From CAWKGC01 sp963849005 (GTDB lineage Bacteria; Pseudomonadota; Gammaproteobacteria; Burkholderiales; Usitatibacteraceae), in assembly GCA_963849005.1 (NCBI GenBank), contig CAWKGC010000023.1:796734-860733 (forward strand): a DNA stretch of 64,000 nt, written 5' to 3'. This document shows, piece after piece, positions 9,931 through 18,350 of the stretch. The position numbers and the translations under genes are program-made. A model generated the notes under the pieces. It searched no databases. It was given only the letters and a program-made list of their open reading frames with translations, and was not told where the DNA came from. How positions within the stretch are numbered: the stretch's first letter is position 1; every line of letters starts with the position of its first letter.

Positions 9931-11274
9931 ATGAGCACCCGAGAAGGCAGCCTCGAAGCACCGACCCGCCATCCGCTCGACTGGAAGAATCCCGACTTCT
10001 ACAACGAGGCGTCGGTGCAGAAGGAAATGGAGCGGGTGTTCGACATCTGCCACGGCTGCCGCCGCTGCGTGAGCCTGTGCAATTCCTTCCCGGTGCTCTT
10101 CGACCTCGTCGACGAAAGCCCGACGATGGAAGTCGATGGCGTGGCGAAGGAGAGCTACTGGAAAGTGGTCGACCAGTGCTACCTGTGCGACGTCTGCTAC
10201 ATGACCAAATGCCCGTACGTTCCGCCGCACGCCTGGAACGTCGATTTCCCGCACCTGATGCTGCGGGCCAAGGCCGTGCAGTTCAGGAAGGGCACCGCAA
10301 CGCAGTTCCGCGACAATCAGCTCTCGTCGACGGACCGCAACGGCAAGCTCGCAACGATTCCGGTGGTGGTGCAGTTCGTCAACGCCGCGGCGAAGTCCCC
10401 GGCGATGCGCTCGCTCGCCGAGAAGGCGATCGGCGTCGACAAGACCGCGTGGCTCCCTGAATTCACCTCGAAGAAGTTCCGCTCCCACGCGGCGAAGAGC
10501 CCGCCGCATGTCGCGAAGGACGGCGAGCGCACGCCGGGCAAGGTGGCGATCTACTCCACCTGCTACGTGAACTACAACGAGCCGGGCATCGGCCACGACC
10601 TCGTGAAGATCCTCGACCACAACGAGATCCCCTACGTGCTCGTGGAAAAGGAGGCGTGCTGCGGCATGCCCAAGCTCGAGGCGGGCGACCTGGAGAGCGT
10701 GGCGGCGAGCAAGGAGAAGAATATCCCGGCGCTGGCGAAGCTCGCGCGCGAAGGCTACGCCATCCTCACGCCGATCCCGTCATGCACGCTGATGTTCAAG
10801 CAGGAATTGCCGCTGATGTACCCGGGAGAGGCCGACGTGCAGGCAGTCAAGGAGGCGATGTTCGACCCCTTCGAGTACTTCGTGCTCAGGCAGAAGGACG
10901 GGCTGCTCAGGACCGACTTCAAGGCGGAGCTCGGCAAGGTCTCGTACCACATCCCCTGCCACTCGCGGGTGCAGAACGTGGGGCAGAAGACGCGCGAGGC
11001 GCTGGAAATGGTTCCCGGCACGCAGGTGAACACCATCGAGCGCTGCTCGGGCCACTCCGGCACCTGGGGCGTGAAAAAGGAATTCCACGCCACCGCGCTC
11101 AAGATCGGCAGGCCCGTGTTCCGGCAGGTCGCCGAGTTCGAGCCCGACTGGTTCAGTTCCGATTGCCAGCTCGCCGGCCACCACATCGAGCAGGGCCTCG
11201 GGGAGAACAAGGGCAAGGCGAAACTCGCCCACCCGCTGACCCTGCTGCGCAGGGCTTATGGGCTGCCTGACTGA
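9931..11274 (+). CDS. GlpC/HdrD-like iron-sulfur protein (two 4Fe-4S sites plus CCG domains)
   Basis: A 447-residue cytoplasmic iron-sulfur protein of the heterodisulfide-reductase / glycerol-3-phosphate-dehydrogenase subunit C type. Near the N-terminus are two ferredoxin-like clusters, CHGCRRCVSLC (about residues 34-44) and CYLCDVCYMTKCP (about 84-96). The C-terminal half has the cysteine-rich CCG-type elements EACCGMPK (about residue 246), CHSRVQN and CSGHSGTWG. No membrane segment is seen, so it probably passes electrons between soluble partners. It lies between the rubrerythrin and DUF3501 genes, and the trio recurs in other proteobacteria, so it is a good candidate for the rubrerythrin reductase branch. 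That role is inference from context. Confidence 0.85.
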   Translation: MSTREGSLEAPTRHPLDWKNPDFYNEASVQKEMERVFDICHGCRRCVSLCNSFPVLFDLVDESPTMEVDGVAKESYWKVVDQCYLCDVCYMTKCPYVPPHAWNVDFPHLMLRAKAVQFRKGTATQFRDNQLSSTDRNGKLATIPVVVQFVNAAAKSPAMRSLAEKAIGVDKTAWLPEFTSKKFRSHAAKSPPHVAKDGERTPGKVAIYSTCYVNYNEPGIGHDLVKILDHNEIPYVLVEKEACCGMPKLEAGDLESVAASKEKNIPALAKLAREGYAILTPIPSCTLMFKQELPLMYPGEADVQAVKEAMFDPFEYFVLRQKDGLLRTDFKAELGKVSYHIPCHSRVQNVGQKTREALEMVPGTQVNTIERCSGHSGTWGVKKEFHATALKIGRPVFRQVAEFEPDWFSSDCQLAGHHIEQGLGENKGKAKLAHPLTLLRRAYGLPD

Positions 11275-11302
11275 CTTGCTGTTGCCCGGGCTTTCCCGGA
11301 CC

Positions 11303-11373
11303 ATCGGCGTTCATCGGCGTTCATCGGCGGTTCCAACGCCTTTCCTGGATTCCGGGTCGTGCCCGGAATGACG
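11303..11373. repeat. Intergenic repeat: tandem 10-mer and palindrome
   Basis: Between the iron-sulfur gene and the DUF3501 gene there is a near-perfect triple tandem of ATCGGCGTTC (about 11303-11332). It is followed by the short palindrome TTCCGGGtcgtgCCCGGAA (about 11351-11369) set in a TGGATTCC...GGAATGACG context. That context is the usual form of a small dispersed proteobacterial intergenic repeat. No promoter was recognised here. Confidence 0.5.
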
Positions 11374-11415
11374 AAGAGGACAGGTTCATCTGCGGTTCCA
11401 AAAAAAACAACCTTC

Positions 11416-12012
11416 ATGAATACGACCATGCCCAAGATTGCCAGAGAATCCCTGATGACCCTGGAAGCCTATGCCAAGGCGCGCAAGGAATTCCGCGCCC
11501 GGGTGATCGCGCACAAGAAGTCGCGCTCGGTCCACCTGGGAGAGCACGTCACGCTGCTCTTCGAGGACGAGCTCACCATGCGCTACCAGGTGCAGGAGAT
11601 GCTGCGCATCGAGAAGATCTTCGAGGAGGCCGGCATCCAGGACGAGCTCGACGCCTACAACCCGATGGTGCCCGACGGCCGCAACTTCAAGGCGACGATG
11701 CTGATCGAGTACGAGGACGCCGCCGAGCGCAAGGTCGCGCTCGCCAGGATGAAGGGCATCGAGGACATGGCGTGGATGCGCGTCGAGGGGTCGCCGAAGG
11801 TGTTCGCGATCGCCGACGAGGACCTCGAGCGCGAGAACGAGGAGAAGACCTCCTCGGTGCACTTCCTGCGCTTCGAGCTCACCGAGGACATGGCCGCGGC
11901 GCTGAAATACGGCGTCGGGCTCGCCATCGGCGTGAGCCACCCGAGCTACAGCGCCGAACTCGCCCCCGTTCCCGCGGAGATCCGCAACGCGCTCGCGAAG
12001 GATCTCGCCTGA
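11416..12012 (+). CDS. DUF3501 family protein
   Basis: A soluble protein of 198 residues from ATG 11416 (194 if the ATG at 11428 is used). It fits the DUF3501 family: TLEAYAKARKEFRARVIAHK near the N-terminus, LGEHVTLLFEDELTMRYQVQ, then FKATMLIEYEDAAER. The family has no known enzymatic role but is typically encoded next to a rubrerythrin and the GlpC-like iron-sulfur protein, as here. That suggests a shared oxidative-stress or electron-transfer function. Its last 84 bases reappear as a diverged copy at 22228-22311, which marks this gene's 3' end as the left edge of a probable genomic island. Confidence 0.8.
   Translation: MNTTMPKIARESLMTLEAYAKARKEFRARVIAHKKSRSVHLGEHVTLLFEDELTMRYQVQEMLRIEKIFEEAGIQDELDAYNPMVPDGRNFKATMLIEYEDAAERKVALARMKGIEDMAWMRVEGSPKVFAIADEDLERENEEKTSSVHFLRFELTEDMAAALKYGVGLAIGVSHPSYSAELAPVPAEIRNALAKDLA
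11929..12012 (+). repeat. Direct repeat, left copy (DUF3501 gene 3' end)
   Basis: The last 84 bases of the DUF3501 gene, including its TGA. By eye they match 22228-22311 at about 76 of 84 positions in the same orientation. The repeat delimits a 10.3-kb segment of unrelated genes. Confidence 0.8.
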
Positions 12013-12150
12013 GCCGGGAGCAGGCGCGCGCAGCCTTGCGCGTCGACAGGACCGATTCCTGCATGAAGCGTTCGCGCTACTCGCTGACCGGATTCTCCAG
12101 ATCCGAGATGACGACGCGTGTCGCAGCCATCAGGGCATGTGGATGCACGG

Positions 12151-12924
12151 TCATGAGTTCTTGACAGCAATGCGGCATGAATCGTCAACTCGGCACAGGA
12201 AAAGCTTCAGGTTGTTGCGCTCGACATACTCGTCAACAGCCTTCTTCGCGCCTTGGAAGTAGCCATAGTCATCAATGACCAGGACTCCCCCGGGTGCCAG
12301 GTTCGGGTAGAGGCACTCCAACTCATGAAGTGTTGAGCGGTACCAATCAGTATCGAGCCTGAGAAGGGCAATGCAGGGGGGAGATGCGGCGGGCAACGTG
12401 TCCTCGACCTTGCCCGCAACAAATTTGACTCGTTCCATTGGATATCCAGTGGTACGCATGTTCTCCCGAACCTCGCTCTCCGGTATGCAGAACCACTTGC
12501 CCGTCTCTTTGTCCGCATACTGCGTCATCATCGTTTCGGCACTCCGCCCGTCATACTTCCTGTCGACATCCTCTGGAGGAGTCATTCCATCGAAGGTGTC
12601 GAACAAATGGATATCTCTTGACGTGTCGTTGAGCTGCATCAGCGTCCTGGCAATCGCCATCGCAGATCCCCCGCGCCAAACACCACACTCGACGAATGCC
12701 CCGGGAATGCCGGATTTCTCGATGTGGCGAACGGCCTCGATCAATGCGAATTGGCGAGGAGCGGGTGTCATGGTGAATGACTTCACGAAATCCATGGTAG
12801 CCAGCGCATCACGGTCCACATCCTTGATTGGAGGTGATGCAACCGGCCTTGCAATACGACGAATGCGCCTCAAGACAGTCTTCAGCAAATCAAACCCCCA
12901 ATAGCTTGATACCCACTCCGCCAT
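12151..12924 (-). CDS. TylF/MycF-type O-methyltransferase
   Basis: A 257-residue SAM-dependent methyltransferase of the TylF (macrocin O-methyltransferase) family; members methylate hydroxyls of sugars or sugar-containing metabolites and need a divalent metal. The SAM site is GAFVECGVWRGGSAMAIA (about residues 75-92). The acidic metal-binding motifs are RLDTDWYRST near residue 188 and VIDDYGYFQG near residue 216. There is no signal peptide. G+C is lower than in neighbouring genes, consistent with transfer. Its first 115 bases are duplicated at 18009-18123. No glycosyltransferase or polyketide partner remains nearby, so the substrate is unknown. It lies just inside the left edge of the island. 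Confidence 0.85.
   Translation of the reverse strand: MAEWVSSYWGFDLLKTVLRRIRRIARPVASPPIKDVDRDALATMDFVKSFTMTPAPRQFALIEAVRHIEKSGIPGAFVECGVWRGGSAMAIARTLMQLNDTSRDIHLFDTFDGMTPPEDVDRKYDGRSAETMMTQYADKETGKWFCIPESEVRENMRTTGYPMERVKFVAGKVEDTLPAASPPCIALLRLDTDWYRSTLHELECLYPNLAPGGVLVIDDYGYFQGAKKAVDEYVERNNLKLFLCRVDDSCRIAVKNS
12803..12917 (-). repeat. Direct repeat 1, copy A (5' part of methyltransferase gene)
   Basis: These 115 bases near the start of the methyltransferase gene match 18009-18123 at about 108 positions in the same orientation. Copy A is part of the intact gene; copy B is a truncated fragment. Confidence 0.8.
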
Positions 12925-12929
12925 ATTTC

Positions 12930-12996
12930 CATGCGCGACTGTATCACCCGGCCGGGAAGCGGTATATCGCGTGGCGTTTGGTGAATACTCCCCGCT
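12930..12996. repeat. Direct repeat 2, copy A (upstream of methyltransferase)
   Basis: Sixty-seven bases immediately upstream of the methyltransferase gene match 18284-18350 at about 61 positions. In copy A the repeat follows repeat 1 after only 12 bases. In copy B 160 unrelated bases intervene. Confidence 0.75.
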
Positions 12997-13117
12997 GTAC
13001 TCGGCGCGGTCGAGGCGGAACAGCGCGAGGTGCCACCAGTTGTGGAACGCGAATCCATTGTCGGGCGTGGCCCAGTCGGCTTCGCGGCCGCGCAGGAAGG
13101 CGATGCCCTCGTCGATT
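12997..13117 (-). pseudogene. Fragment of a TTC38-like tetratricopeptide protein gene
   Basis: Read on the minus strand this stretch encodes about 40 residues including GREADWATPDNGFAFHNWWH and LALFRLDRAEYSG. The AFHNWWHLALFRLD pattern is the hallmark of TTC38-type TPR proteins. No start codon or remaining domain is present on either side. The fragment abuts repeat 2 at 12996/12997, so it was cut by whatever rearrangement copied that repeat. Confidence 0.65.
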
Positions 13118-13168
13118 GGTCAGGCGTCGGACTCCGCCCAGGGGCGACTGCTCATGAAGCGGGCACCG

Positions 13169-15163
13169 TCACTGCCGCCCGGCCTGTTGCAGGATCCAGG
13201 CCGGCACGTCGTCGGCGCTGCGCACCGGCACGTTTCCGGAGAAGCTCATGTTGACCGGCGCGGGTGGAATGTACGGGTTCTGGCACAACTGGGGACCAAA
13301 GAAGTCGACCGTGTTGAAAAAATAGTTTCCGACGTAGGCCATGTCGCCCACCGGCAGACAGCCGCCCATGTCGGCCCCATACGGAACCACGCCGGTCGCC
13401 AGGCACAGGCCTCCCGGAAAAGACGAACCGGTCAGGCAGGGCCCGAGATCCACGGTCCCCACCGGGTTGTCCAGCGAGACGTTTCGGTCGAGCGTCACAA
13501 ACCGGCTGCCGCCATCGGTGTAGTAGATGTTGGAACCCGCCGCCGGCCGTTTGGATTGCGCCACATTGAGCTGAATCAGCAGGCCGTCTTCCATGCTGGT
13601 GCCCTGGGCGCCGTTGGTGTAGATGGCGCCGCCGTCCCAGAGCTTTTCCAGGAACGCAGTGAATCGGTTGCTCACGATGCGGTTGCGGCTGGCCACCGTC
13701 GGCGTGGTGTGCGCGCCCCAATCGCCCGGCGCGGCGTGCGGCAGCCCGGGGAATCCGCCAAGGTCGAACAGGCCCCAGCCCCAGCCGATCGAGATCGCGC
13801 TCCAGGGCATGTTGCTCAGCGTGTTGTGCTGGATCGTCGTGCCCGTGGTGAAGCCCACGAAGATGCCCGCTGTATCGTAATAGTCCTGGCCGGTGTGGCG
13901 AATCTCGTTGGCCTCGATGAGTGTCCCGCTGGTGCGCGCTTGCGGTTGTGCGCGCGCGTCCGACTCGGCTACGCCGCCGATCTGGATTGCGGCCGATGCA
14001 ATGTCTTCAAAACGGTTGCCCACCACTTGCGTTTGCTGCGCGCCCGGGCCCAGCATCAAGCCGACGCCGCCCAGATGCTCGAAGCGGTTTCCTTCGAAGA
14101 CTATGCCGCTGGCGTGGCTCACCTGAACGTTTCCCGGCGTTGCGTAAACCACCTTTTGGTGGCCGATGGGGCTGAATGTGTAGCCGCCACCGCGCAACAA
14201 CTGCCCGCTCTGGTCGGCGACATAGCCGTCGGCCTGGTTCGGGCCATTCCACGCCGCATGGGCGAAGCTCAGCCCACGGAACACCACGCCGGTGACCACA
14301 TTCCCGGGCTCCCCCTGCACCGACAGCAAGGTCTCCAGCACTGGAAAAATCGCGACACCGGGTGCGCGGCCCGTGGCGGAGCGGTAGCGCAGCGTACCGG
14401 CGTAGGGGTCGTAAAACCACATGTTGGGCTCGGTCAGGAATTCAGGCGCGTTCTCCAGCCAACTCAGCAACTGGAAGTTCCAGGGAATGGGAAAACTGTT
14501 TGCGTTGTCCCAGCAGGTCTGCGTCATCACCAGCGTGCCGCCGGTATAGGCGGCGACCGGGCAACGCATCATCTTCCACTGCGTCATCGTCACCGCTTCC
14601 ACCAGTTCCGGGTGGGCGAGTTCGGGGCCCCGATACCCGTTCGGCACGCGGGCATAGTCCAGGTTGACGGCGGTGCCCGGGTTGGAGCGCGCGCGAACTG
14701 CCCGCCGGCCGTCCACATACAACTGGCGGGGCCTGGCGCCTGGGGGCAGGCCGGAAACCGGCGCCACGCAGTCGGCACCGGCGCAGGTGAAGTCGCTGAC
14801 CGACAGCCCGCCGGACAACACCACCGGCCCGCTGTCACCCTGCGCCGCCCGATACACCACCGGTGCGCTGGCAGAGCCGGAATCGCCGGCATCCAGGGTC
14901 AGGGTGCTCGCCAGCACATAGGTTCCAGACCGGACATGGACCTCAATCGTGCATTGCCCGCGTCGGGCATCGGCGCGCACCGCCAGGCGCGCCCGCTCAA
15001 GCGTGCGGAACGGGTTGGCGCGGCTGCCGCTGGCCGCGTCGTCGCCATTGGTGGCCACCCAGTACTCTGCAGGGCAGGCTTGTTCGCCACCGGAGTCGGA
15101 AGAACAGGCGCTCAACACCAGCGCCGAGAAAAAGGCCAGCAGCAATGCAGGAATTCGGGTCAT
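13169..15163 (-). CDS. Right-handed beta-helix lipoprotein, possible polysaccharide-active enzyme
   Basis: A 664-residue exported lipoprotein. The signal peptide ends in the lipobox LSAC with the lipidated Cys20, followed by a Ser/Asp-rich linker. The N-terminal YWVATNGDDAASGSRANPFR block and VLSGG segment are typical of right-handed parallel beta-helix proteins related to pectate lyases and to GH141-like glycosidases. Repeated NRF/NRI/NEI coils (VFEGNRFEHL, VVGNRFEDIA, LIEANEIRH, ASRNRIVSNRF) fill the central 300 residues. Several cysteines in the C-terminal part suggest disulfides. Substrate and catalytic residues cannot be fixed from sequence alone. It lies downstream of, and on the same strand as, the GH64-like lipoprotein gene with 132 bases between, so the two may act on the same glycan. 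Confidence 0.7.
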   Translation of the reverse strand: MTRIPALLLAFFSALVLSACSSDSGGEQACPAEYWVATNGDDAASGSRANPFRTLERARLAVRADARRGQCTIEVHVRSGTYVLASTLTLDAGDSGSASAPVVYRAAQGDSGPVVLSGGLSVSDFTCAGADCVAPVSGLPPGARPRQLYVDGRRAVRARSNPGTAVNLDYARVPNGYRGPELAHPELVEAVTMTQWKMMRCPVAAYTGGTLVMTQTCWDNANSFPIPWNFQLLSWLENAPEFLTEPNMWFYDPYAGTLRYRSATGRAPGVAIFPVLETLLSVQGEPGNVVTGVVFRGLSFAHAAWNGPNQADGYVADQSGQLLRGGGYTFSPIGHQKVVYATPGNVQVSHASGIVFEGNRFEHLGGVGLMLGPGAQQTQVVGNRFEDIASAAIQIGGVAESDARAQPQARTSGTLIEANEIRHTGQDYYDTAGIFVGFTTGTTIQHNTLSNMPWSAISIGWGWGLFDLGGFPGLPHAAPGDWGAHTTPTVASRNRIVSNRFTAFLEKLWDGGAIYTNGAQGTSMEDGLLIQLNVAQSKRPAAGSNIYYTDGGSRFVTLDRNVSLDNPVGTVDLGPCLTGSSFPGGLCLATGVVPYGADMGGCLPVGDMAYVGNYFFNTVDFFGPQLCQNPYIPPAPVNMSFSGNVPVRSADDVPAWILQQAGRQ

Positions 15164-15295
15164 GGTCGATCAGGCCTTTCAAAGCGCCCTCGTGCGGCGC
15201 ACTCGCTCACTCGATTGCCGGCAACGGACTCAGCGGACCTGCCGCTGCGCGGTCCGGCCGGCAGATCATGGGTCTCAAGACGATTCGGAGCGAAT

Positions 15296-17794
15296 CTAAG
15301 GCAACACCACCGGAAAGTACTGGTAATACGGTTTGGGCGTGAACGGTGTGCCGATCACCAGCCCGCCGCCGTTGCTGTAGGGTGGCGTGCGCGGCGGGCC
15401 GGCGGCGGTGAGGGCTGTCATGCCGTACTGCAGCTTGATCTGGCTGACGTTGTAGGTCGCGGTGCCGCTGGGCGTGACGGTGACGAAATAGCTGCCGGAC
15501 CAGGCAAGGTTGTTGCTCGCATCGCGGATCTGCATGCCCATGACGTTCTGGCCGCTGACGGCGTTCACCGTGGCCTGCGAGGTGCCGCCGCTGGCCAGCT
15601 GGCCGTTCACGTACGCCTGCATGCCCGGGATGACCGGCGCATTGGGCAGATTCACACCCACCTGCATGTTGTAGGGCCCGCTGCCTGCGCCCGGTCCGCT
15701 GCCCGTCGTCAGGCCCTGGATGGGCAGCACGCCAGAGCTGATGGCTGCGCCGCTCGCGCTTTTGCCATTGGCCGTGACGGACACCAGGTACGAGGTGCCC
15801 TGGCTCAGCCCGGTGATGGTGCAGGTCTGCTGGCCACCGCTGGTCGATGGTGTGCAGGGCGTGCCTGTGCCCGCGGGGCTGGTCGCTACCGTGTAGCCGG
15901 TGGCGCCGGACACCGTGGGCCAGGTCACGGTCATGGTGCCGGTGCCCTCGCTGGTGACGCTGGCCAGTGGGGTGTCCAGCCGGTTGTCGTTGAGGATGGT
16001 GATGCGCACCGTGTCGCCCGGGCGCAGCGCGTACAGCGGGCTGGCCGCGGCCACGCGGTCGCTGAACGGATGGCCGTAGGCGTCGGACATGTAATAGAAC
16101 AGGCCCGCGTAAGGGTTGTAGTAGCCGTCGTTGCTGACGCGCGCGCCGCCATACGGGTAGGCGTAGGGCAGCATGACGGAGGCGTAGTAGGTGCTGATGT
16201 CCTGCACCGCGCCCGGGGTGATGGTGCCGGCATCAAACCGCCCGCCCAGGTAGCCGAAGTTCAGCGCCGCCTGGATGTCGCCCACCAGCGCACCGTAGGC
16301 GCTGGCGTTGGCCGCGTTCACCGTGTCCTGGATCGAATAGGTGGCTGGGGTGGTAGTGCCCGGCAGTGTGCTCACGCCGGCCGCGAAGGGGTAGCCCGCG
16401 ATGCTGTAAGACGACTGGTTGGCCACCGTGGCGTAGATGAAAAAGTCCATCTGTCCGGCTGGCAGGTTGATCGTCACCGTGGCGTTGGCCGCCGGCCCGG
16501 GCAGCGGCGGCACAATGGAATTTGCCGGCAGCGCCTGCGCCGTGTTCACCGTGCCCGTGCACACCACGCGGTAGCCGCCCGCGCCGTCGCTGGAGAAGGT
16601 GGCGTTGTAGCCGTAGCCGCCGTACTGCGCGCCGTTGACGCGGTAGGTCTTGCCCACCAGTGATTTCAGGTAGCCGGAAAAACTGGGGTATGGCGCGGGC
16701 GATCCGCCCTTGCCCGGGCTGGCCGCAAGTGTGTTCGGCGAGAGGATGCGTGTGAAGCCGCTGAAATCCGTGCCGCCCGGCGTGTAGGCGAACGTGCCCG
16801 TGCCGGTGGTGTCGATGAAAGCGGAGGTCATGTCCTTACCCCTTGGCGCGCCCATGGCGCTGAGCATGCCCAGCAGCGTGGGCATGGAGGCGTGGAACGA
16901 TTTGGTCTGCAGCGGATCGGGCGAGTCGTCCCCCGCGTGCGTCACTTCCACCTTCAACGGAATGCCGTGGAAATCAATCGCGGTGAGGTTGCCGCCGCCC
17001 GCGCCGTCCTTGAAGGTGATCTCCATCTTGTCGTAGCGCACCGGGCTGGTGGCTGTGGGCGAGGCGCCCTTGACGATGGCCATCGGCGAGCCATACGAAA
17101 ACGTGAGCCGGCCTGAATCCACGCTGTTCACGGTGAAGCCGTACACCGTGCGCGTGACACCGGTGTAGGGGGACACGGTGGTGCCGATTTTGGGAAGCGA
17201 GCTGAGCGCGGCGCTCTGGCCATTGGCCTCGCTGCCGCCCGAGTTGCCCAACAGCGTGATGCCGCTGACAGCACCGGCCGCGGGCGTCTTTGGCGTGTCG
17301 AACATCAGGTACATGCTTGCGTCACCGCCGGTGTTGCCGGTGTCGTTGACGATCTCCACCGCCACAGCGTTCGGCGGCGGCGCGGCCACCGCCGTGAGCG
17401 GGGCGCCGGGCGACACCTCCTGCACCACCACGCGGGCCTCGCCCAGGCGCTGACCCGAGGCGTGGCGATGGTCCACATGCAGCTGCGTCACGGTGGTGGG
17501 CACATCCGCCAGCACATGTTCGCTGGCGAAAGGTTGGGTCACGGGGCCGTACACCTTCTCGCCCGTGGCGTCTGTGCCGCTGAAGGTGGAGTAGTGCGCC
17601 TGGCCGGCTTCCAGCGCAGGCACGGCCCGCGTGTCGTGTTTGATGCGCAGCGTGGTGGTGGTCGTGGCGGTGGCTGTGCTGTCGCAGCCCGACAGGAAGC
17701 CCGTCAGCAGGCTCGCGCACAGGGCGGCGTACACGATGGCATGCACAGACGGACGCTGTCTGGCATGGGGCAACCCGCAGCGAAGGTGGGGCAT
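15296..17794 (-). CDS. GH64-like (beta-1,3-glucanase family) lipoprotein with fibronectin type III domain
   Basis: An 832-residue exported lipoprotein starting at ATG 17794, preceded by GAGGAG. The signal peptide ends at the lipobox LSGC, Cys37. The central region resembles the GH64 laminaripentaose-producing beta-1,3-glucanase / thaumatin-like fold: VRYDKMEITFKDG with NLTAIDFHGIPLKVEV (about residues 250-280), FSGYLKSLVGKTYRVNGAQY, and MDFFIYATVANQS. A fibronectin type III module follows (TMTVTWPTVSGATGYTV through GTSYLVSVTANG, about residues 615-690), then a C-terminal beta domain. I cannot verify the catalytic acids, so activity is unproven. Upstream, the same reading frame continues open into a truncated methyltransferase fragment, an accident of the rearrangement at 18009-18123. 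Confidence 0.65.
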   Translation of the reverse strand: MPHLRCGLPHARQRPSVHAIVYAALCASLLTGFLSGCDSTATATTTTTLRIKHDTRAVPALEAGQAHYSTFSGTDATGEKVYGPVTQPFASEHVLADVPTTVTQLHVDHRHASGQRLGEARVVVQEVSPGAPLTAVAAPPPNAVAVEIVNDTGNTGGDASMYLMFDTPKTPAAGAVSGITLLGNSGGSEANGQSAALSSLPKIGTTVSPYTGVTRTVYGFTVNSVDSGRLTFSYGSPMAIVKGASPTATSPVRYDKMEITFKDGAGGGNLTAIDFHGIPLKVEVTHAGDDSPDPLQTKSFHASMPTLLGMLSAMGAPRGKDMTSAFIDTTGTGTFAYTPGGTDFSGFTRILSPNTLAASPGKGGSPAPYPSFSGYLKSLVGKTYRVNGAQYGGYGYNATFSSDGAGGYRVVCTGTVNTAQALPANSIVPPLPGPAANATVTINLPAGQMDFFIYATVANQSSYSIAGYPFAAGVSTLPGTTTPATYSIQDTVNAANASAYGALVGDIQAALNFGYLGGRFDAGTITPGAVQDISTYYASVMLPYAYPYGGARVSNDGYYNPYAGLFYYMSDAYGHPFSDRVAAASPLYALRPGDTVRITILNDNRLDTPLASVTSEGTGTMTVTWPTVSGATGYTVATSPAGTGTPCTPSTSGGQQTCTITGLSQGTSYLVSVTANGKSASGAAISSGVLPIQGLTTGSGPGAGSGPYNMQVGVNLPNAPVIPGMQAYVNGQLASGGTSQATVNAVSGQNVMGMQIRDASNNLAWSGSYFVTVTPSGTATYNVSQIKLQYGMTALTAAGPPRTPPYSNGGGLVIGTPFTPKPYYQYFPVVLP

Positions 17795-17953
17795 GTGGCG
17801 GGGCTCCTCAGGCGTGTGGCGTGCCCGAGAGCGGCGCCCTGATGTCGAAACAAGTTGTAATGCTGTTTTGATCCAAAGCCCGGCACGCAGCAAGCCCCCC
17901 GCGCGCGCCGGTTGCCCCATTGACCAGAAGGTCGTCGCGGCCAGGACAGCAGC

Positions 17954-18016
17954 ATGAGCATTCAGTGGTTCCCCGGCCACATGAACCTCACGCGCAAGGC
18001 CATTGCCGAGCGCATC
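17954..18016 (+). pseudogene. rbgA: 5' fragment of ribosome biogenesis GTPase gene rbgA/ylqF
   Basis: From ATG 17954 the sequence encodes 21 residues, MSIQWFPGHMNLTRKAIAER plus one more, the highly conserved N-terminus of the YlqF/RbgA GTPase. The frame then runs straight into repeat 1 copy B at about 18009, with the eight bases AGCGCATC shared by both sequences at the joint. All GTPase motifs (G1-G5) are missing, so this is a broken piece rather than a gene. Confidence 0.75.
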
Positions 18017-18123
18017 GCGATCCACGTCCTTGAGTTGAGGTGATGCAACCGGCCTTGCGATACGACGAATGCGCCTCAAGACAGTCTTCAGCAAATCAAA
18101 CCTCCAATAGCTTGATACCCACT
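18009..18123 (-). pseudogene. Truncated copy of the methyltransferase gene 5' region (repeat 1, copy B)
   Basis: This is the second copy of repeat 1. On the minus strand it encodes WVSSYWRFDLLKTVLRRIRR followed by IARPVASPQLKDVDRDAL, matching residues about 4-41 of the methyltransferase encoded at 12151-12924. An in-frame TAG sits directly before the first Trp in place of the start region. The frame is lost after Ala-Leu, where it meets the rbgA fragment. About seven of 115 bases differ from copy A. Confidence 0.8.
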
Positions 18124-18283
18124 AACGCAGTTGCTCCACGGAACCCTTGATCGGTTCAATCGAGACGGCTGAATAAACAAGGCCGGACTCGCCCTGCCAT
18201 CGCCTGGTCAGCGGGATTGTAGGGCTTTGGACTACTTCATTGTCTGTGAACTGGCGCACAGGAAATTCAAACCGCCTTTTCTT
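18124..18283 (-). other. Unassigned 160-base segment between the two repeats of copy B
   Basis: On the minus strand this stretch keeps an open frame ending in VSIEPIKGSVEQLR then stop, directly before the methyltransferase fragment. It may be the tail of a gene that once preceded the methyltransferase in its original cluster. I recognise no family. Confidence 0.35.
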
Positions 18284-18350
18284 CATGCGCGACTGTATCA
18301 CCGGGCCGGGAAGCGGCAAAACGCGTGGTGTTTGGTGAATGCTCCCCGCT
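18284..18350. repeat. Direct repeat 2, copy B
   Basis: Sixty-seven bases matching 12930-12996 at about 61 positions, same orientation. Both copies end at the same base, after CTCCCCGCT. The following 310 bases (18351-18660) hold no gene I can recognise. Confidence 0.75.

Noticed and set aside
11303..11332. Triple tandem ATCGGCGTTC considered as an iteron or regulator array
   Set aside because: Only three short units, no origin features or replication gene nearby.
12026..12150. Short frames between the DUF3501 and methyltransferase genes
   Set aside because: A 25-codon minus frame (MTVHPHALMAATRVVISDLE) has no family match I can support and no ribosome site.
12971..16663. A 1230-codon plus-strand open frame across the two lipoprotein genes
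   Set aside because: The minus strand encodes lipoproteins with signal peptides, lipoboxes and recognisable domains; the plus frame is compositional shadow.
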